A stretch of 64,000 bases of DNA from Guptibacillus hwajinpoensis (GCF_020171785.1 NZ_JAIVAE010000003.1:186001-250000), one strand, 5' to 3'. Shown: positions 25,792-34,788, counted from the first letter of the stretch. Notes: generated by a model from the letters alone, not told the origin. Program-made: numbers and translations.

Positions 25792-26961
25792 TTATTCTCG
25801 CTCTAAAACGGTTGCTATTCCTTGACCTCCACCAATACAAGCAGTAATCAGTGCATATCTTCCTTCTCGACGATCAAGCTCATAAATCGCTTTTGTTGCT
25901 AGAATTGCTCCAGTTGCACCTAATGGATGACCATGTGCAATCGCTCCACCGTTAACGTTCACAACATTTTCATTCATTTTCAATTCACGATCACAAGCAA
26001 GTACCTGGGCGGCAAAAGCTTCATTAATCTCAATCAGATCCATTTCCTCGAGAGATAATCCGGTTTGTTTCAATAATTTTTGCGTAGCTGGAACAGGACC
26101 GATTCCCATTATATTCGGATCGACTCCGCTAACCGCGTATCCTCTCACTACCGCAAGTGGTTTTAATCCAAGACTTTCAGCTTTTTCGCGGGACATCACA
26201 ATAAGAGCAGACGCCGCATCATTTAAGCCAGAGCTAGACCCAGCTGTAACGCTTCCGCCTTTTTTAAATACGGCAGGTAATAAAGCAAGACGTTCAATCG
26301 TTGTTTCAGGCCTTGGATGTTCATCCTTTGTTACTTTAATCGGGTCGCCTTTACGCACAGGTACATGAACAGGAGCAATTTGGGAGTCAAAATAACCTTC
26401 AGCCATCGCTTTGCCCATTCGCTCCTGACTCCTTTGTGCAAAAGCATCCTGTTCTTCACGCGTAATCTCATATTTTTCTGCTAAGTTCTCTGCAGTAATC
26501 CCCATTGGAGGATCGCCAATTTCATCAGGGGAAAGACGTGACTTCATGAATCGGGGTGGCATCGTACTGTATGGTTTAGAAGGCTTCTCCATCAAATAAG
26601 GCGCCTGGCTCATGCTTTCCGCTCCCCCAACGACATAAACATCCCCATCTCCAGATTTAATGGCTTGTGCAGCAAGATTTATCGCATTCAATCCTGATCC
26701 ACACTGACGGTCAATTGTTAGTCCAGGAATTGAAAGAGGAAGACCGGCCTGCAAAGCTGTTAGCCTTGCAATATTCCCTCCACCACCAATAACATTTCCG
26801 AAGATCACATCATCGATTGATTCAACATCTAATTTGATACGTGCTACTGCTTCTTTAAGTGCGATTGCGCCAAGCTCATGTGCTGAAATCGTTGCAAACG
26901 CTCCACCCTGTCTTCCAATTGGTGTTCGAACACTTGAGACAATTACTGGATCACGATTCAT
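25792..26961 (-). CDS. Acetyl-CoA acyltransferase (thiolase)
   Basis: The 389-residue thiolase cleaves 3-ketoacyl-CoA with CoA to give acetyl-CoA (or propionyl-CoA) and a shortened acyl-CoA. The nucleophilic Cys is in IDRQCGSGLNAINLA (about 83-97), the His in GGAIAHGHPLGATGA (about 343-357) and the second Cys in LITACIGGGQGIA. Length is standard. The start at ATG 26961 (MNRDPVIVSSVRTPIGR) is preferred because a GGAGG site lies upstream inside the longer frame. It is the terminal beta-oxidation step for the cluster. Confidence 0.95.
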   Translation of the reverse strand: MNRDPVIVSSVRTPIGRQGGAFATISAHELGAIALKEAVARIKLDVESIDDVIFGNVIGGGGNIARLTALQAGLPLSIPGLTIDRQCGSGLNAINLAAQAIKSGDGDVYVVGGAESMSQAPYLMEKPSKPYSTMPPRFMKSRLSPDEIGDPPMGITAENLAEKYEITREEQDAFAQRSQERMGKAMAEGYFDSQIAPVHVPVRKGDPIKVTKDEHPRPETTIERLALLPAVFKKGGSVTAGSSSGLNDAASALIVMSREKAESLGLKPLAVVRGYAVSGVDPNIMGIGPVPATQKLLKQTGLSLEEMDLIEINEAFAAQVLACDRELKMNENVVNVNGGAIAHGHPLGATGAILATKAIYELDRREGRYALITACIGGGQGIATVLERE

Positions 26962-26981
26962 ATCATGATTCTCCTCCTTCA

Positions 26982-27755
26982 TTACATTGCATGCTGTCCA
27001 CCATCGACAATTAGAATATCACCAGTCACATAATTCGAAGCATTTGATGCCAAAAACAGTGCTGCCCCTTTGAGATCATCGTCTGTTCCAAAGCGATTCA
27101 GTGGCGTTGTTTCTAGCATCCTCTCACCACCCGCTTCAATTAACCCTTTAGACATTTTTGTAGGGAAAAAGCCAGGTGCAATCGCATTAACATTTATATT
27201 GTAGCTCCCCCACTTTACAGCAAGGTCTTTCGTAAAGGTAATCACTGCACCTTTACTCGTGTTATAACCGATTGCATCCATATAGCGAGGGTCAGCGCCA
27301 CCAAGACCTGCAACAGAAGCAATGTTAATAATTTTCCCACTTTTTTGTTTGATCATTTCTTTCCCAACAGCCTGAGCAAATAAGAACGTACCGGTGACAT
27401 TAACCTCCATTACTTTGTGCCAGGCTTGAAGAGGCATTTCCACTACGGGTGCCCCCCATGAAGCGCCGCTGTTGTTAACGAGAATATCGATACGACCAAA
27501 TTCTTTCATTGTTTCATCAACGACATGTTGAACTTGTTCTTGGTTTGTTACATCACATTCAAAAGCTAATGATTTGACTCCAGCTGCTTTTAGCTCCTCA
27601 CTAACAGCTTCACAAGCTTCTCGTTTTCTTGAACAAATTACAACGTTTGCTCCTGCCTCTGCAAATCCTTCAGCAATTTGCTTGCCTAACCCTCTTCCTC
27701 CTCCTGTTACGATTGCTGTCTTTCCTGTTAAGTCAAATAATTGCATCACATTCAT
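26982..27755 (-). CDS. Short-chain dehydrogenase/reductase, paralogue 3 (gluconate 5-dehydrogenase-like)
   Basis: The 257-residue SDR has GGGRGLGKQIAEGFAEAGANVVICSRKREAC: the basic residues after strand 2 favour NADP(H). NNSGASWGAPV, NIASVAGLGG and YNTSKGAVITFTKDLA carry the Ser-Tyr-Lys triad, and VTGDILIVDGGQ is the usual end. Gene order dehydrogenase-SDR-thiolase suggests it acts on the product of the ACAD11-like enzyme, for example as a 3-hydroxyacyl-CoA dehydrogenase. Confidence 0.9.
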   Translation of the reverse strand: MNVMQLFDLTGKTAIVTGGGRGLGKQIAEGFAEAGANVVICSRKREACEAVSEELKAAGVKSLAFECDVTNQEQVQHVVDETMKEFGRIDILVNNSGASWGAPVVEMPLQAWHKVMEVNVTGTFLFAQAVGKEMIKQKSGKIINIASVAGLGGADPRYMDAIGYNTSKGAVITFTKDLAVKWGSYNINVNAIAPGFFPTKMSKGLIEAGGERMLETTPLNRFGTDDDLKGAALFLASNASNYVTGDILIVDGGQHAM

Positions 27756-27770
27756 ATCTTATCCCCCTCA

Positions 27771-28979
27771 TTAACGGTATTTCTTCAATTCCTGTCTTGC
27801 GACTGCACTGCGATGTACTTCGTCAGGACCGTCAGCTAATCGAAGCGTTCTCGCGTTAGCCCAGTGAGCTGCTAATGTATAATCATCACTTACCCCAGCG
27901 CCTCCAAATGCTTGAATGGCTCGGTCAATCACGCGAAGAGCCATATTCGGTGCAACTACTTTAATCATGGCAATTTCTGCTTTAGCTTCTTTATTTCCAA
28001 CGGTATCCATCATATAAGCTGCTTTTAACGTAAGCAGTCTCGCCTGTTCAATTTCGATGCGAGAATCGGCAATCCATTCTCGAACGACGCCTTGCTCAGA
28101 GATTTTCTTTCCAAAAGCTTCGCGACTTTGTACGCGCTTACATAAATCTTCAAGCGCTCGTTCTGCCGTTCCGATTAACCTCATGCAATGGTGAATTCGC
28201 CCTGGACCAAGTCTCCCTTGAGCTATCGCAAAACCTTTTCCTTCTTCCCAAAGCATATTTGAAGCTGGCACCCTGACATCTTTGTACTCGATTTCTGCAT
28301 GTCCGTGTGGGGCATGATCATAACCAAAAACGGGTAGCACTCGCTTTATCGTGACGCCTTTTGTATCAAGTGGTACGAGAATCATGGACTGCTGTTCATG
28401 TTTAGCTGCGTCTGGATCATTTTTACCCATAACAATGGCAATCTTACATCTCGGATCTCCTGCACCAGAAGACCACCATTTCGTTCCGTTAATAACGTAT
28501 TCATCGCCTTCGCGTTCGATACGAGCTTGAATATTAGTAGCATCAGAAGAAGCCACATCCGGTTCTGTCATTGAGAAACAAGAGCGTATTTCTCCAGAGA
28601 GGAGGGGTTCTAGCCACTGTTTCTTTTGTTCGTCTGTCCCGTAACGGACTAATACTTCCATATTTCCAGTATCAGGGGCGGCGCAGTTAAATACTTCAGG
28701 TCCAATCATGGATCGTCCCATCACTTCGCAAAGAGGAGCATACTCAGCATTTGTTAGTCCAGCGCCATATTCACTTTCTGGAAGAAAAAGATTCCACAAT
28801 CCCGCCTCTTTCGCTTTCTTTTTCAATTCTTCCATGATCGGAGGAATACTTGACCACCTGCTCTCCTGTTCTGAAAGCTGTTCTTCATACACTTTTTCAT
28901 TTGGGTATACATATTCATCCATAAATGTTGTTAATTTTTCAAGATACGATTGGCTACGCTCGGAATAATCGAAATTCAT
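27771..28979 (-). CDS. Acyl-CoA dehydrogenase, ACAD10/ACAD11 C-terminal type
   Basis: The 402-residue FAD enzyme is close to the dehydrogenase half of ACAD10/ACAD11: [24 protein letters not shown]-type start region, [74 protein letters not shown] and [10 protein letters not shown]. In animals this half is fused to a kinase and works with it on 4-phosphoryl-acyl-CoA; here the kinase is a separate gene at 19471. It heads an operon with SDR, thiolase, SDR and CoA ligase, and its promoter carries a TetR-type palindrome just downstream of the start point. Confidence 0.95.
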   Translation of the reverse strand: MNFDYSERSQSYLEKLTTFMDEYVYPNEKVYEEQLSEQESRWSSIPPIMEELKKKAKEAGLWNLFLPESEYGAGLTNAEYAPLCEVMGRSMIGPEVFNCAAPDTGNMEVLVRYGTDEQKKQWLEPLLSGEIRSCFSMTEPDVASSDATNIQARIEREGDEYVINGTKWWSSGAGDPRCKIAIVMGKNDPDAAKHEQQSMILVPLDTKGVTIKRVLPVFGYDHAPHGHAEIEYKDVRVPASNMLWEEGKGFAIAQGRLGPGRIHHCMRLIGTAERALEDLCKRVQSREAFGKKISEQGVVREWIADSRIEIEQARLLTLKAAYMMDTVGNKEAKAEIAMIKVVAPNMALRVIDRAIQAFGGAGVSDDYTLAAHWANARTLRLADGPDEVHRSAVARQELKKYR

Positions 28980-29008
28980 CTATTGTTCGCTCCTTTTAAC
29001 CGATATCT

Positions 29009-29026
29009 AACTAACCGGTTGGTATG
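29009..29026. promoter_or_regulatory. Probable TetR operator 2
   Basis: AACTAACCGGTTGGTATG contains the AACCGGTT core with flanks like sites 1 and 3. It lies a few bases downstream of the predicted transcription start of the ACAD11-like operon, where a bound repressor would block elongation or initiation. Confidence 0.75.
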
Positions 29027-29037
29027 TTCTTACAAAC

Positions 29038-29066
29038 AGTATAAATTTATTATTCTCAATATTCAA
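29038..29066 (-). promoter_or_regulatory. Sigma-A promoter of the ACAD11-like operon
   Basis: On the minus strand TTGAAT (29061-29066), 17-base spacer, TATACT (29038-29043). Start point expected near 29031. Confidence 0.75.
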
Positions 29067-29082
29067 TACATTTTAATAAAAT

Positions 29083-30624
29083 TTAAAAACCAGTTGGCCA
29101 ATTTGCTAGCTTTCTTTCACTAATTGAACCTTTTTTATAACATGCCAGTTCTAGCGTTTTAGCAAGAAACTGCCTCGTTTCTCCTGGATCAATCACATCA
29201 TCAATTAAATGTTTTGCAGCTGCTTTATAAGGTGAACTATCAAAACTCCATTTTTCTAAGAGCTTTTCTCGGTCCTCTTTTGGATTTTCAGATAACATCA
29301 ATTCTCTTCCATAAACGACATTGATCCCAACTTCTGGCCCTGTAAAATTGATTTCAGCAGATGGCCAGGCAACGACAAAGTCGGCGCCCATCGTTGGACC
29401 ACACATATTTCCATAAGCTGCTCCCACGCTTTTCCTAATGACCACTGATACTTTAGGAACTGTCGATTGTGCAAGAGCTTGATTCCACATCATAATTTTA
29501 GTAGGAATTTTCCCTTTCTCTGCTTCAGAGCTAACTCGAAAACCGGGGATGTCGTGAAGAAAGATTAAGGGAATATGAAACGAATCGCACATACAAATAA
29601 AATCTGTCGCCTTTTCGCATTCTTGAACACCTGCCGCACCAGCATATTTCATCGGTTGATTTGCGATAATTCCGACAGATCGCCCATCGATTCTTGTTAA
29701 AACAGTTAGAAGTGCAGGGCCGAATTCTGGTTTTATCTCAAAAAAGTTTCCATCGTCAACGATCGTAGCGATCACTTTTTTCATATTGTAAGCACGATTT
29801 CGTTTTTCAGGAACAACAGTTTGCAACTGATCTACCCTTCTTTCTACAGAATCATCATTTAGAAAAAGAGGCGGTTCTTCTTCGCTATGTGATGGAAGAA
29901 AACTTAAGAACCTCTTCACTTGAGCAATACAGTCTTCTTCGGTCTCAGCTGATTGATCAATTTGTCCCGTAAAGTCATGATGAACTCTAACGCCGCCTAG
30001 TTGTTCTTCTCCTATTTTTTCACCAGTAGCCATTTCAAGCATTCGAGGTCCAGCAACTCCCATACACGTTCCATTTAGTTGGGTAACAAAATCAGAAGAT
30101 ACCGCAAGCCACGTCGGTCCACCAAAGCTATCACCAAGAATGGCCGTTACCATTGGAACTTCACGATGATGCGTTAACATTTCTTGAGGAAAAAGCTTAT
30201 CACTAATGCCATCAGAACCCATTCCATCTGGCATTCGAAGCCCTCCACCTTCACTTAAATTAACTAAAGGCAACCCTCTTTTTAATGCATAAGCATGGGC
30301 AGCTTTCGTTTTTCGAATATGAACGGCACCCTCTGTACCCGCAAACACCGTTTTATCACCTGCCTGAACAACGACTGGACGACCATCTACACGTCCTACC
30401 CCACAAATAATCCCATCTCCAGAACTCTTTTCTTCTTGTCCAGGAATTTCAGAGGTGTTTAATTTCCCAAACTCAAGGAATGATCCTTCGTCAATGAGGA
30501 GCGCAATTCGTTCACGTGCCGTCTTTTTTCCTATCGCATGAAGCGCATCGATTTTGTGTTGGCCGCCCATTCGTTCCGCACGTAGTCTACGATTCTTCAA
30601 ATCTTCTACATATGATTCCATCAT
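29083..30624 (-). CDS. Acyl-CoA carboxylase carboxyltransferase (beta) subunit
   Basis: The 513-residue protein belongs to the propionyl-/methylcrotonyl-CoA carboxylase beta family, which moves CO2 from carboxybiotin to an acyl-CoA. It has two crotonase-like domains: N-terminal (AERMGGQHKIDALHAIGK, GRPVVVQAGDKTVFAG, LVNLSEGGGLRMPDG) and C-terminal (GPALLTVLTRIDGRSVGIIANQP, FLHDIPGFRVSSEAEKG, RKSVGAAYGNMCGPTMGADFVVAWPSAEI). No biotin carboxylase or biotin carrier gene is in the window. ATG 30624 is chosen because GGGAG lies upstream; the GTG at 30639 overlaps the previous stop. It is the second gene after the CoA ligase at 30636. Confidence 0.92.
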   Translation of the reverse strand: MMESYVEDLKNRRLRAERMGGQHKIDALHAIGKKTARERIALLIDEGSFLEFGKLNTSEIPGQEEKSSGDGIICGVGRVDGRPVVVQAGDKTVFAGTEGAVHIRKTKAAHAYALKRGLPLVNLSEGGGLRMPDGMGSDGISDKLFPQEMLTHHREVPMVTAILGDSFGGPTWLAVSSDFVTQLNGTCMGVAGPRMLEMATGEKIGEEQLGGVRVHHDFTGQIDQSAETEEDCIAQVKRFLSFLPSHSEEEPPLFLNDDSVERRVDQLQTVVPEKRNRAYNMKKVIATIVDDGNFFEIKPEFGPALLTVLTRIDGRSVGIIANQPMKYAGAAGVQECEKATDFICMCDSFHIPLIFLHDIPGFRVSSEAEKGKIPTKIMMWNQALAQSTVPKVSVVIRKSVGAAYGNMCGPTMGADFVVAWPSAEINFTGPEVGINVVYGRELMLSENPKEDREKLLEKWSFDSSPYKAAAKHLIDDVIDPGETRQFLAKTLELACYKKGSISERKLANWPTGF

Positions 30625-30635
30625 TCCACTCCCTT

Positions 30636-32264
30636 TCACTTCTTTAATAACCTTCTTAATACTTTACCTGAAGATGTAGCAGGTAGACTTTCACGAATTT
30701 CAATTATTTTAGGTGCTTTATAAGCAGCCATATGGTCTCTAGACCACCCCATTAACTCTTCAATTGTTGTGTTAGAATGATTAGGATGTAAGACGACGAC
30801 TGCCTTAATGATTTCTCCTTTTTGTTCATCGGGTATACCGATAACCGCTGTTTGCTTAATAGCTGGATGTTCATTCATTAATGCTTCAACGTCCTCTGGA
30901 AACACGCTATAACCTGAGCTTTTAACCATCTCTTTCAAACGCCCTCGAAAATATAAGTAGCCTTCATCATCAAGATAACCGATGTCCCCAGTGTATACCC
31001 ACCCATTCTTTAGAGAAGCAGCTGTCTCATCAGGACGATTGTAATATCCCTTAAAAACTCCTGGGCTCTTAATTACGATTTCTCCCTCTTTAAGTGGACC
31101 AACTTCTTCGCTATCCGTATTTATTATTTTCAGGTTTGTCTTATGAATAGGAATGCCGCAGCTTCCAAACTTCACATGTTCAGTTGGCATAAACGTGTCA
31201 CATGTATGCGTCTCACTTAAGCCATAGGAAGCTTCATATAGTAGACAGCCATTCGTTGCTTTCTTCCATTGATCTGCGAGATTTCTAGTTACTTGCACGC
31301 CAAAGCTTGTCGCTAAATTAAGTCGAAGAGATGTTAAATCTCGTTCGTTAAGATCAGGCATTTGCAAAATAGCCACGTTCATAGGGGCGATACTGTACCA
31401 CATTGTAATGCGATGATCCTCAATGGCTGATACGACCGTTTCTGCATCAAACCGACTCAGCAGCACAGTTTCATTACCGCTATAGACAGGTAAGTTAACT
31501 CCCATTACCATTCCAGCAATATGACATAATGGGGCGATCGCTAACAATTTGTCTTCCTGTTTAATTCGATTGCATGTCACCGTAGCAGCAGTTTTAAATA
31601 AAGCATTTTCATAAGTAAGCATTGCTGCTTTAGGTCTCCCCGTTGTTCCTGATGTAAACACCATTAAGCACACATCATCTAATCTCACAGGGACAGGTTG
31701 AAATGAAACTTCTTCTGTATCATAAAGAGACTCTAGAGTGGTAAATCTTGAAGATTTGATAGGGGATTTTATTTCAGATGGCACACGATTGGATTGCTCA
31801 GCGGAAAGAATCGACGTATAAGAAACCGTTACGATAAAGGAAAGAGCTTCCTCAATTTTTGCTAACATTGGTAAAAGTTCTATTCCACATATGATTCCTT
31901 TCATGTCTGCTTCTTGAATTAAGTAAGTAAGCTCAGAGGTTTTATACATGGGATTTAACGGAACGACAACTGCTCCAATCTTTTGAATGGCATAATGAGC
32001 AATAAGATATTGTGGACAATTTTGCATAAACAAAGCGATATGATCGCCTTGTTTGACACCAATCCGCTCTAAATAGTTTGCTAGTTGATTTGAGTGTTCA
32101 TTCCATTTTTTCCATGTTAATTGATAACCATAATAATGAATGGCAATTGCGTTTGGTTTTCGCTCCGCTTGAATGGAGAGATATTCATGGAGGGGTCTTT
32201 CTCCATATTGATAAATTAATGTAGAAGGAACTGCTTCTGGCCAAAATGATGTAAGCTTTTCCAC
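30636..32264 (-). CDS. AMP-forming acyl-CoA ligase (paralogue 3)
   Basis: The 542-residue ANL enzyme has P-loop FTSGTTGRPKAAML (about 205-218), YEASYGLSETHTC, VYTGDIGYLDDEGYLYFRGRLKEMVKSSGYSVFPEDVEALM and the C-terminal Lys in SSGKVLRRLLKK. Its N-terminus (FWPEAVPSTLIYQYGERPLHEYL) is like that of paralogue 1, so those two may have come from one ancestor. Start is GTG 32264 with GGGTGG five bases upstream. It is the first gene of a two-gene operon with the carboxyltransferase, so its product may be the acyl-CoA that is carboxylated. Confidence 0.93.
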   Translation of the reverse strand: MEKLTSFWPEAVPSTLIYQYGERPLHEYLSIQAERKPNAIAIHYYGYQLTWKKWNEHSNQLANYLERIGVKQGDHIALFMQNCPQYLIAHYAIQKIGAVVVPLNPMYKTSELTYLIQEADMKGIICGIELLPMLAKIEEALSFIVTVSYTSILSAEQSNRVPSEIKSPIKSSRFTTLESLYDTEEVSFQPVPVRLDDVCLMVFTSGTTGRPKAAMLTYENALFKTAATVTCNRIKQEDKLLAIAPLCHIAGMVMGVNLPVYSGNETVLLSRFDAETVVSAIEDHRITMWYSIAPMNVAILQMPDLNERDLTSLRLNLATSFGVQVTRNLADQWKKATNGCLLYEASYGLSETHTCDTFMPTEHVKFGSCGIPIHKTNLKIINTDSEEVGPLKEGEIVIKSPGVFKGYYNRPDETAASLKNGWVYTGDIGYLDDEGYLYFRGRLKEMVKSSGYSVFPEDVEALMNEHPAIKQTAVIGIPDEQKGEIIKAVVVLHPNHSNTTIEELMGWSRDHMAAYKAPKIIEIRESLPATSSGKVLRRLLKK

Positions 32265-32277
32265 TTTACCACCCTTT

Positions 32278-32297
32278 CATACTAACCGTTTAGTATG
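32278..32297. promoter_or_regulatory. Probable TetR operator 3
   Basis: CATACTAACCGTTTAGTATG has perfect 8-bp arms around CCGT. It lies between the predicted promoter and the GTG start of the CoA ligase gene at 32264. Confidence 0.75.
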
Positions 32298-32307
32298 TTC
32301 TGCTTTT

Positions 32308-32337
32308 ATCTTACAACTACTGATCATCTTATTTCAA
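32308..32337 (-). promoter_or_regulatory. Sigma-A promoter of the ligase-carboxyltransferase operon
   Basis: On the minus strand TTGAAA (32332-32337), 18-base spacer, TAAGAT (32308-32313). Confidence 0.55.
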
Positions 32338-32409
32338 CAGAAATTTCATGTTTTAACATATTAAAATTGGGAAATATAGTTTTTATTCATATTTGAAAGG
32401 ATGAGCATC

Positions 32410-32856
32410 ATGAATCAAAACTTATACCAGCTTACGCGTGAATATGAAAAATTCACGGATGAATGCGAAGGGCAAAACGTACCGGAATTTGTAGAAAATT
32501 TCATTTATGGATCAATGGACTATAACGAGGAAAACCTCCCTAAACTAACGGAGGAAATGGGGAAACAGGCTCAAGGACAGGATCCAGATAATTTCAAAAA
32601 AGCTTTTGATGAAATGCTTCTTTATCTTAGAGATCGCTTTGTTGCTCTCGACCCCGACAAGGAATATTGGCCGCTTCATTACCGTGAAGGTGTTAGCGCC
32701 TTCGTTGCGATGATCGATGGGTTAATCGTACAGTATTTCTCCGGACTCTATTCAGTGGAAGATTTAAAGGAACGAACCCCTCTATTTGCTGCAATTATTC
32801 TTAATGGATTTGTGGGAGTTAATGAAAATGAATATGATACGTTATCTACTGACTAA
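32410..32856 (+). CDS. Hypothetical helical protein, resembles a TetR ligand-binding domain without HTH
   Basis: The 148-residue acidic protein is predicted all-helical. The C-terminal half (YWPLHYREGVSAFVAMIDGLIVQYF, then LKERTPLFAAIILNGF) has the look of the last helices of TetR-family effector domains, but there is no helix-turn-helix. Start ATG 32410 is preferred because AAAGG (32396-32400) directly abuts the ATG at 32401. The gene is divergent from the ligase-carboxyltransferase operon and shares its short promoter region. The resemblance is weak; it may be an unrelated hypothetical protein. Confidence 0.65.
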   Translation: MNQNLYQLTREYEKFTDECEGQNVPEFVENFIYGSMDYNEENLPKLTEEMGKQAQGQDPDNFKKAFDEMLLYLRDRFVALDPDKEYWPLHYREGVSAFVAMIDGLIVQYFSGLYSVEDLKERTPLFAAIILNGFVGVNENEYDTLSTD

Positions 32857-32861
32857 AAAAT

Positions 32862-32888
32862 AAAAATCCTGCCATTGGCAGGATTTTT
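32862..32888. terminator. Bidirectional terminator
   Basis: AAAATCCTGCC and GGCAGGATTTTT form a perfect stem with a three-base loop between the convergent 148-residue protein gene and carboxypeptidase gene. Confidence 0.92.
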
Positions 32889-32891
32889 GAA

Positions 32892-34424
32892 TTATTTACT
32901 TTGTAAACGGTAAACGCTAGAATACTTCTCTTCAAGGTATTGAATCAAATATTCAGCATTCAAGCCCTCTCCAGTTATATCTTTAATAATTTCAATTGGC
33001 TCCTTAAGTTTACCATATTGGTGAATATTTTCAGTAAGCCACTCTTTTATAGGTAGTAAATTCCCTTGTTCTAAAAGTTCATCAAACTGAGGAAGATCTT
33101 TCAGCATCGCATTCTTTAATTGTGCTGCATAAATGTAACCTAACGCATACGAAGGGAAGTAACCAAATGAGCCACCTGACCAGTGCACATCCTGAAGAAC
33201 GCCTACTGCGTCGTCATCTGGCGTGATCCCCAAATACTCCTCCATTTTCTCGTTCCAGATGGTTGGTAGGTCTTTCACTTCAATGTCTCCATTAATTAAC
33301 CCTTTTTCAATTTCGTAACGAACCATAATATGCAGCGCATACGTCATTTCATCTGCTTCAATTCGAATTAACGACGGACCCGCAACATTAATGGCACGGT
33401 AATAGTCTTCTAACGAAACATCATCAAACTGTCCAGTGGAATAGCTTTTAAGCTTTTCATAATTATTTTTCCAAAATGACTGATGGCGCCCAACAAAGTT
33501 TTCCCAGAAAAGAGACTGGGATTCATGAATACCCATTGACGTCCCGGTACATAAAGGCGTACCGATTAATTTAGGTGATAAATTTTGTTCATAAAGAGCA
33601 TGTCCACCTTCATGAATTGTCCCGAAGACTGCTGTGCGGAAGTCCTTTTCGTCATACTTAGTTGTAACACGAACATCACCAGGATTTAGCCCTGTTGCGA
33701 ATGGATGCACCGTTTTATCTAGGCGACCTGCCTCGAAATCATAACCCATTTTTTTTAATATATCCATACTAAATGCCTGCTGCTTATCTTCTGGAAAATG
33801 TTCAAACAAAAAGTCGGTTTTCGGCTGATCACTCGCTTGAACAACTTGTTGCACAAGCGGAACAATATGCTCTCTAAGTTGATTGAATACGCGATCAATC
33901 ACCTTAACCGTTACCCCTGGCTCATACATATCAAGAAGCGTATCATATTTATTTTCTTCATAGCCCCAATATTCGACAAATTTTTGGTTGAACGCCACTA
34001 ATTTTTCAAGGTAAGGTCTGAACAACTCAAAGTCAGCTTTTTCCTTCGCTTCCTCCCAAACCGTTTCTGCTTTTGAACATAAGACCACGTACTCAGAATA
34101 TTCTTCTGCTGGAATTTTAATATTGCGCTCATAATCTTTGCGACACTCTTCCACTGTTTTACGGGTGATTTCACTTAAATCTGCTTGAACGTCTTCTCTT
34201 GTTAGGTGATCAAGAAGCCCTTTCATTTCAGAGGAAACCGACATTTCAAAAACTTCAGAAGACATCATGCCAATAACTTCAGAACGCTGTTCAGCGCCTT
34301 TTTTTGGTGCGCCAGTACGTAGGTCCCAATACATGACGCCAATGGCTTCATTAAAGCTCATCATTTTTTTAACATATGTTAAAAATTGCTCTTCTACTTG
34401 CTTCAGTTCGGTCGTCATTTTCAT
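32892..34424 (-). CDS. Carboxypeptidase Taq, M32 metallopeptidase
   Basis: The 510-residue cytoplasmic zinc carboxypeptidase removes C-terminal residues from peptides, with broad specificity. The M32 zinc motif is HEGGHALYEQ (H271, E272, H275) and the third ligand Glu is in GIHESQSLFWENFVGR. GVRVTTKYDEKDF-like DVRVTTKYDEKDFRTAVFG and SGGSFGYFPSYALGYIYAAQL are typical. Length is standard (about 500). It stands alone, convergent with the gene before it and divergent from the yppF-like gene. Confidence 0.95.
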   Translation of the reverse strand: MKMTTELKQVEEQFLTYVKKMMSFNEAIGVMYWDLRTGAPKKGAEQRSEVIGMMSSEVFEMSVSSEMKGLLDHLTREDVQADLSEITRKTVEECRKDYERNIKIPAEEYSEYVVLCSKAETVWEEAKEKADFELFRPYLEKLVAFNQKFVEYWGYEENKYDTLLDMYEPGVTVKVIDRVFNQLREHIVPLVQQVVQASDQPKTDFLFEHFPEDKQQAFSMDILKKMGYDFEAGRLDKTVHPFATGLNPGDVRVTTKYDEKDFRTAVFGTIHEGGHALYEQNLSPKLIGTPLCTGTSMGIHESQSLFWENFVGRHQSFWKNNYEKLKSYSTGQFDDVSLEDYYRAINVAGPSLIRIEADEMTYALHIMVRYEIEKGLINGDIEVKDLPTIWNEKMEEYLGITPDDDAVGVLQDVHWSGGSFGYFPSYALGYIYAAQLKNAMLKDLPQFDELLEQGNLLPIKEWLTENIHQYGKLKEPIEIIKDITGEGLNAEYLIQYLEEKYSSVYRLQSK

Positions 34425-34581
34425 ATTCCCCTTTTTTAATAGTATGTTACTTTACCGTAAATTCGACACATCTCGCTTCATTATGTAAGGATTTGTCGGA
34501 AGTTAAAAAATTCTAAAATAATCGATCTGTACATTCTCATGTTATCCTTTTGGTAAGCAAATAGTTCAAGGAGGGATTCAG

Positions 34582-34788
34582 ATGTCTATTCAGAATCTGA
34601 TACACACATTCGATCAGGTAAAAGGAAGAAAACCAGCTACCGCAGACGAATTACTAGACTTTATCCAGGTGAATTATTTACAAGGTTCGCTCTCGTTAAA
34701 CGAGTATCAAATCTACTTTAAAGAACTTCATGCACAAGGTGCTAAGAAACCTGAATACTTCACGCATGAAGAGATGAAAGCCTTTTAA
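34582..34788 (+). CDS. yppF: YppF-like small protein
   Basis: The 68-residue soluble protein reads MSIQNLIHTFDQVKGRKP-ATADELLDFIQ then NYLQGSLSLNEYQIYFKELHAQGAKKPEYF, which I take for the YppF family of Bacillus, of unknown function. Its place near the yprA/ypsA region fits the B. subtilis ypp-ypr-yps neighbourhood. It has AAGGAGGGA eight bases before ATG 34582. Confidence 0.65.
   Translation: MSIQNLIHTFDQVKGRKPATADELLDFIQVNYLQGSLSLNEYQIYFKELHAQGAKKPEYFTHEEMKAF

Noticed and set aside
7971-32264. Leucine/isovalerate (liu) degradation cluster
   Set aside because: A carboxyltransferase is present, but no biotin carboxylase, HMG-CoA lyase or typical isovaleryl-CoA dehydrogenase set was seen.
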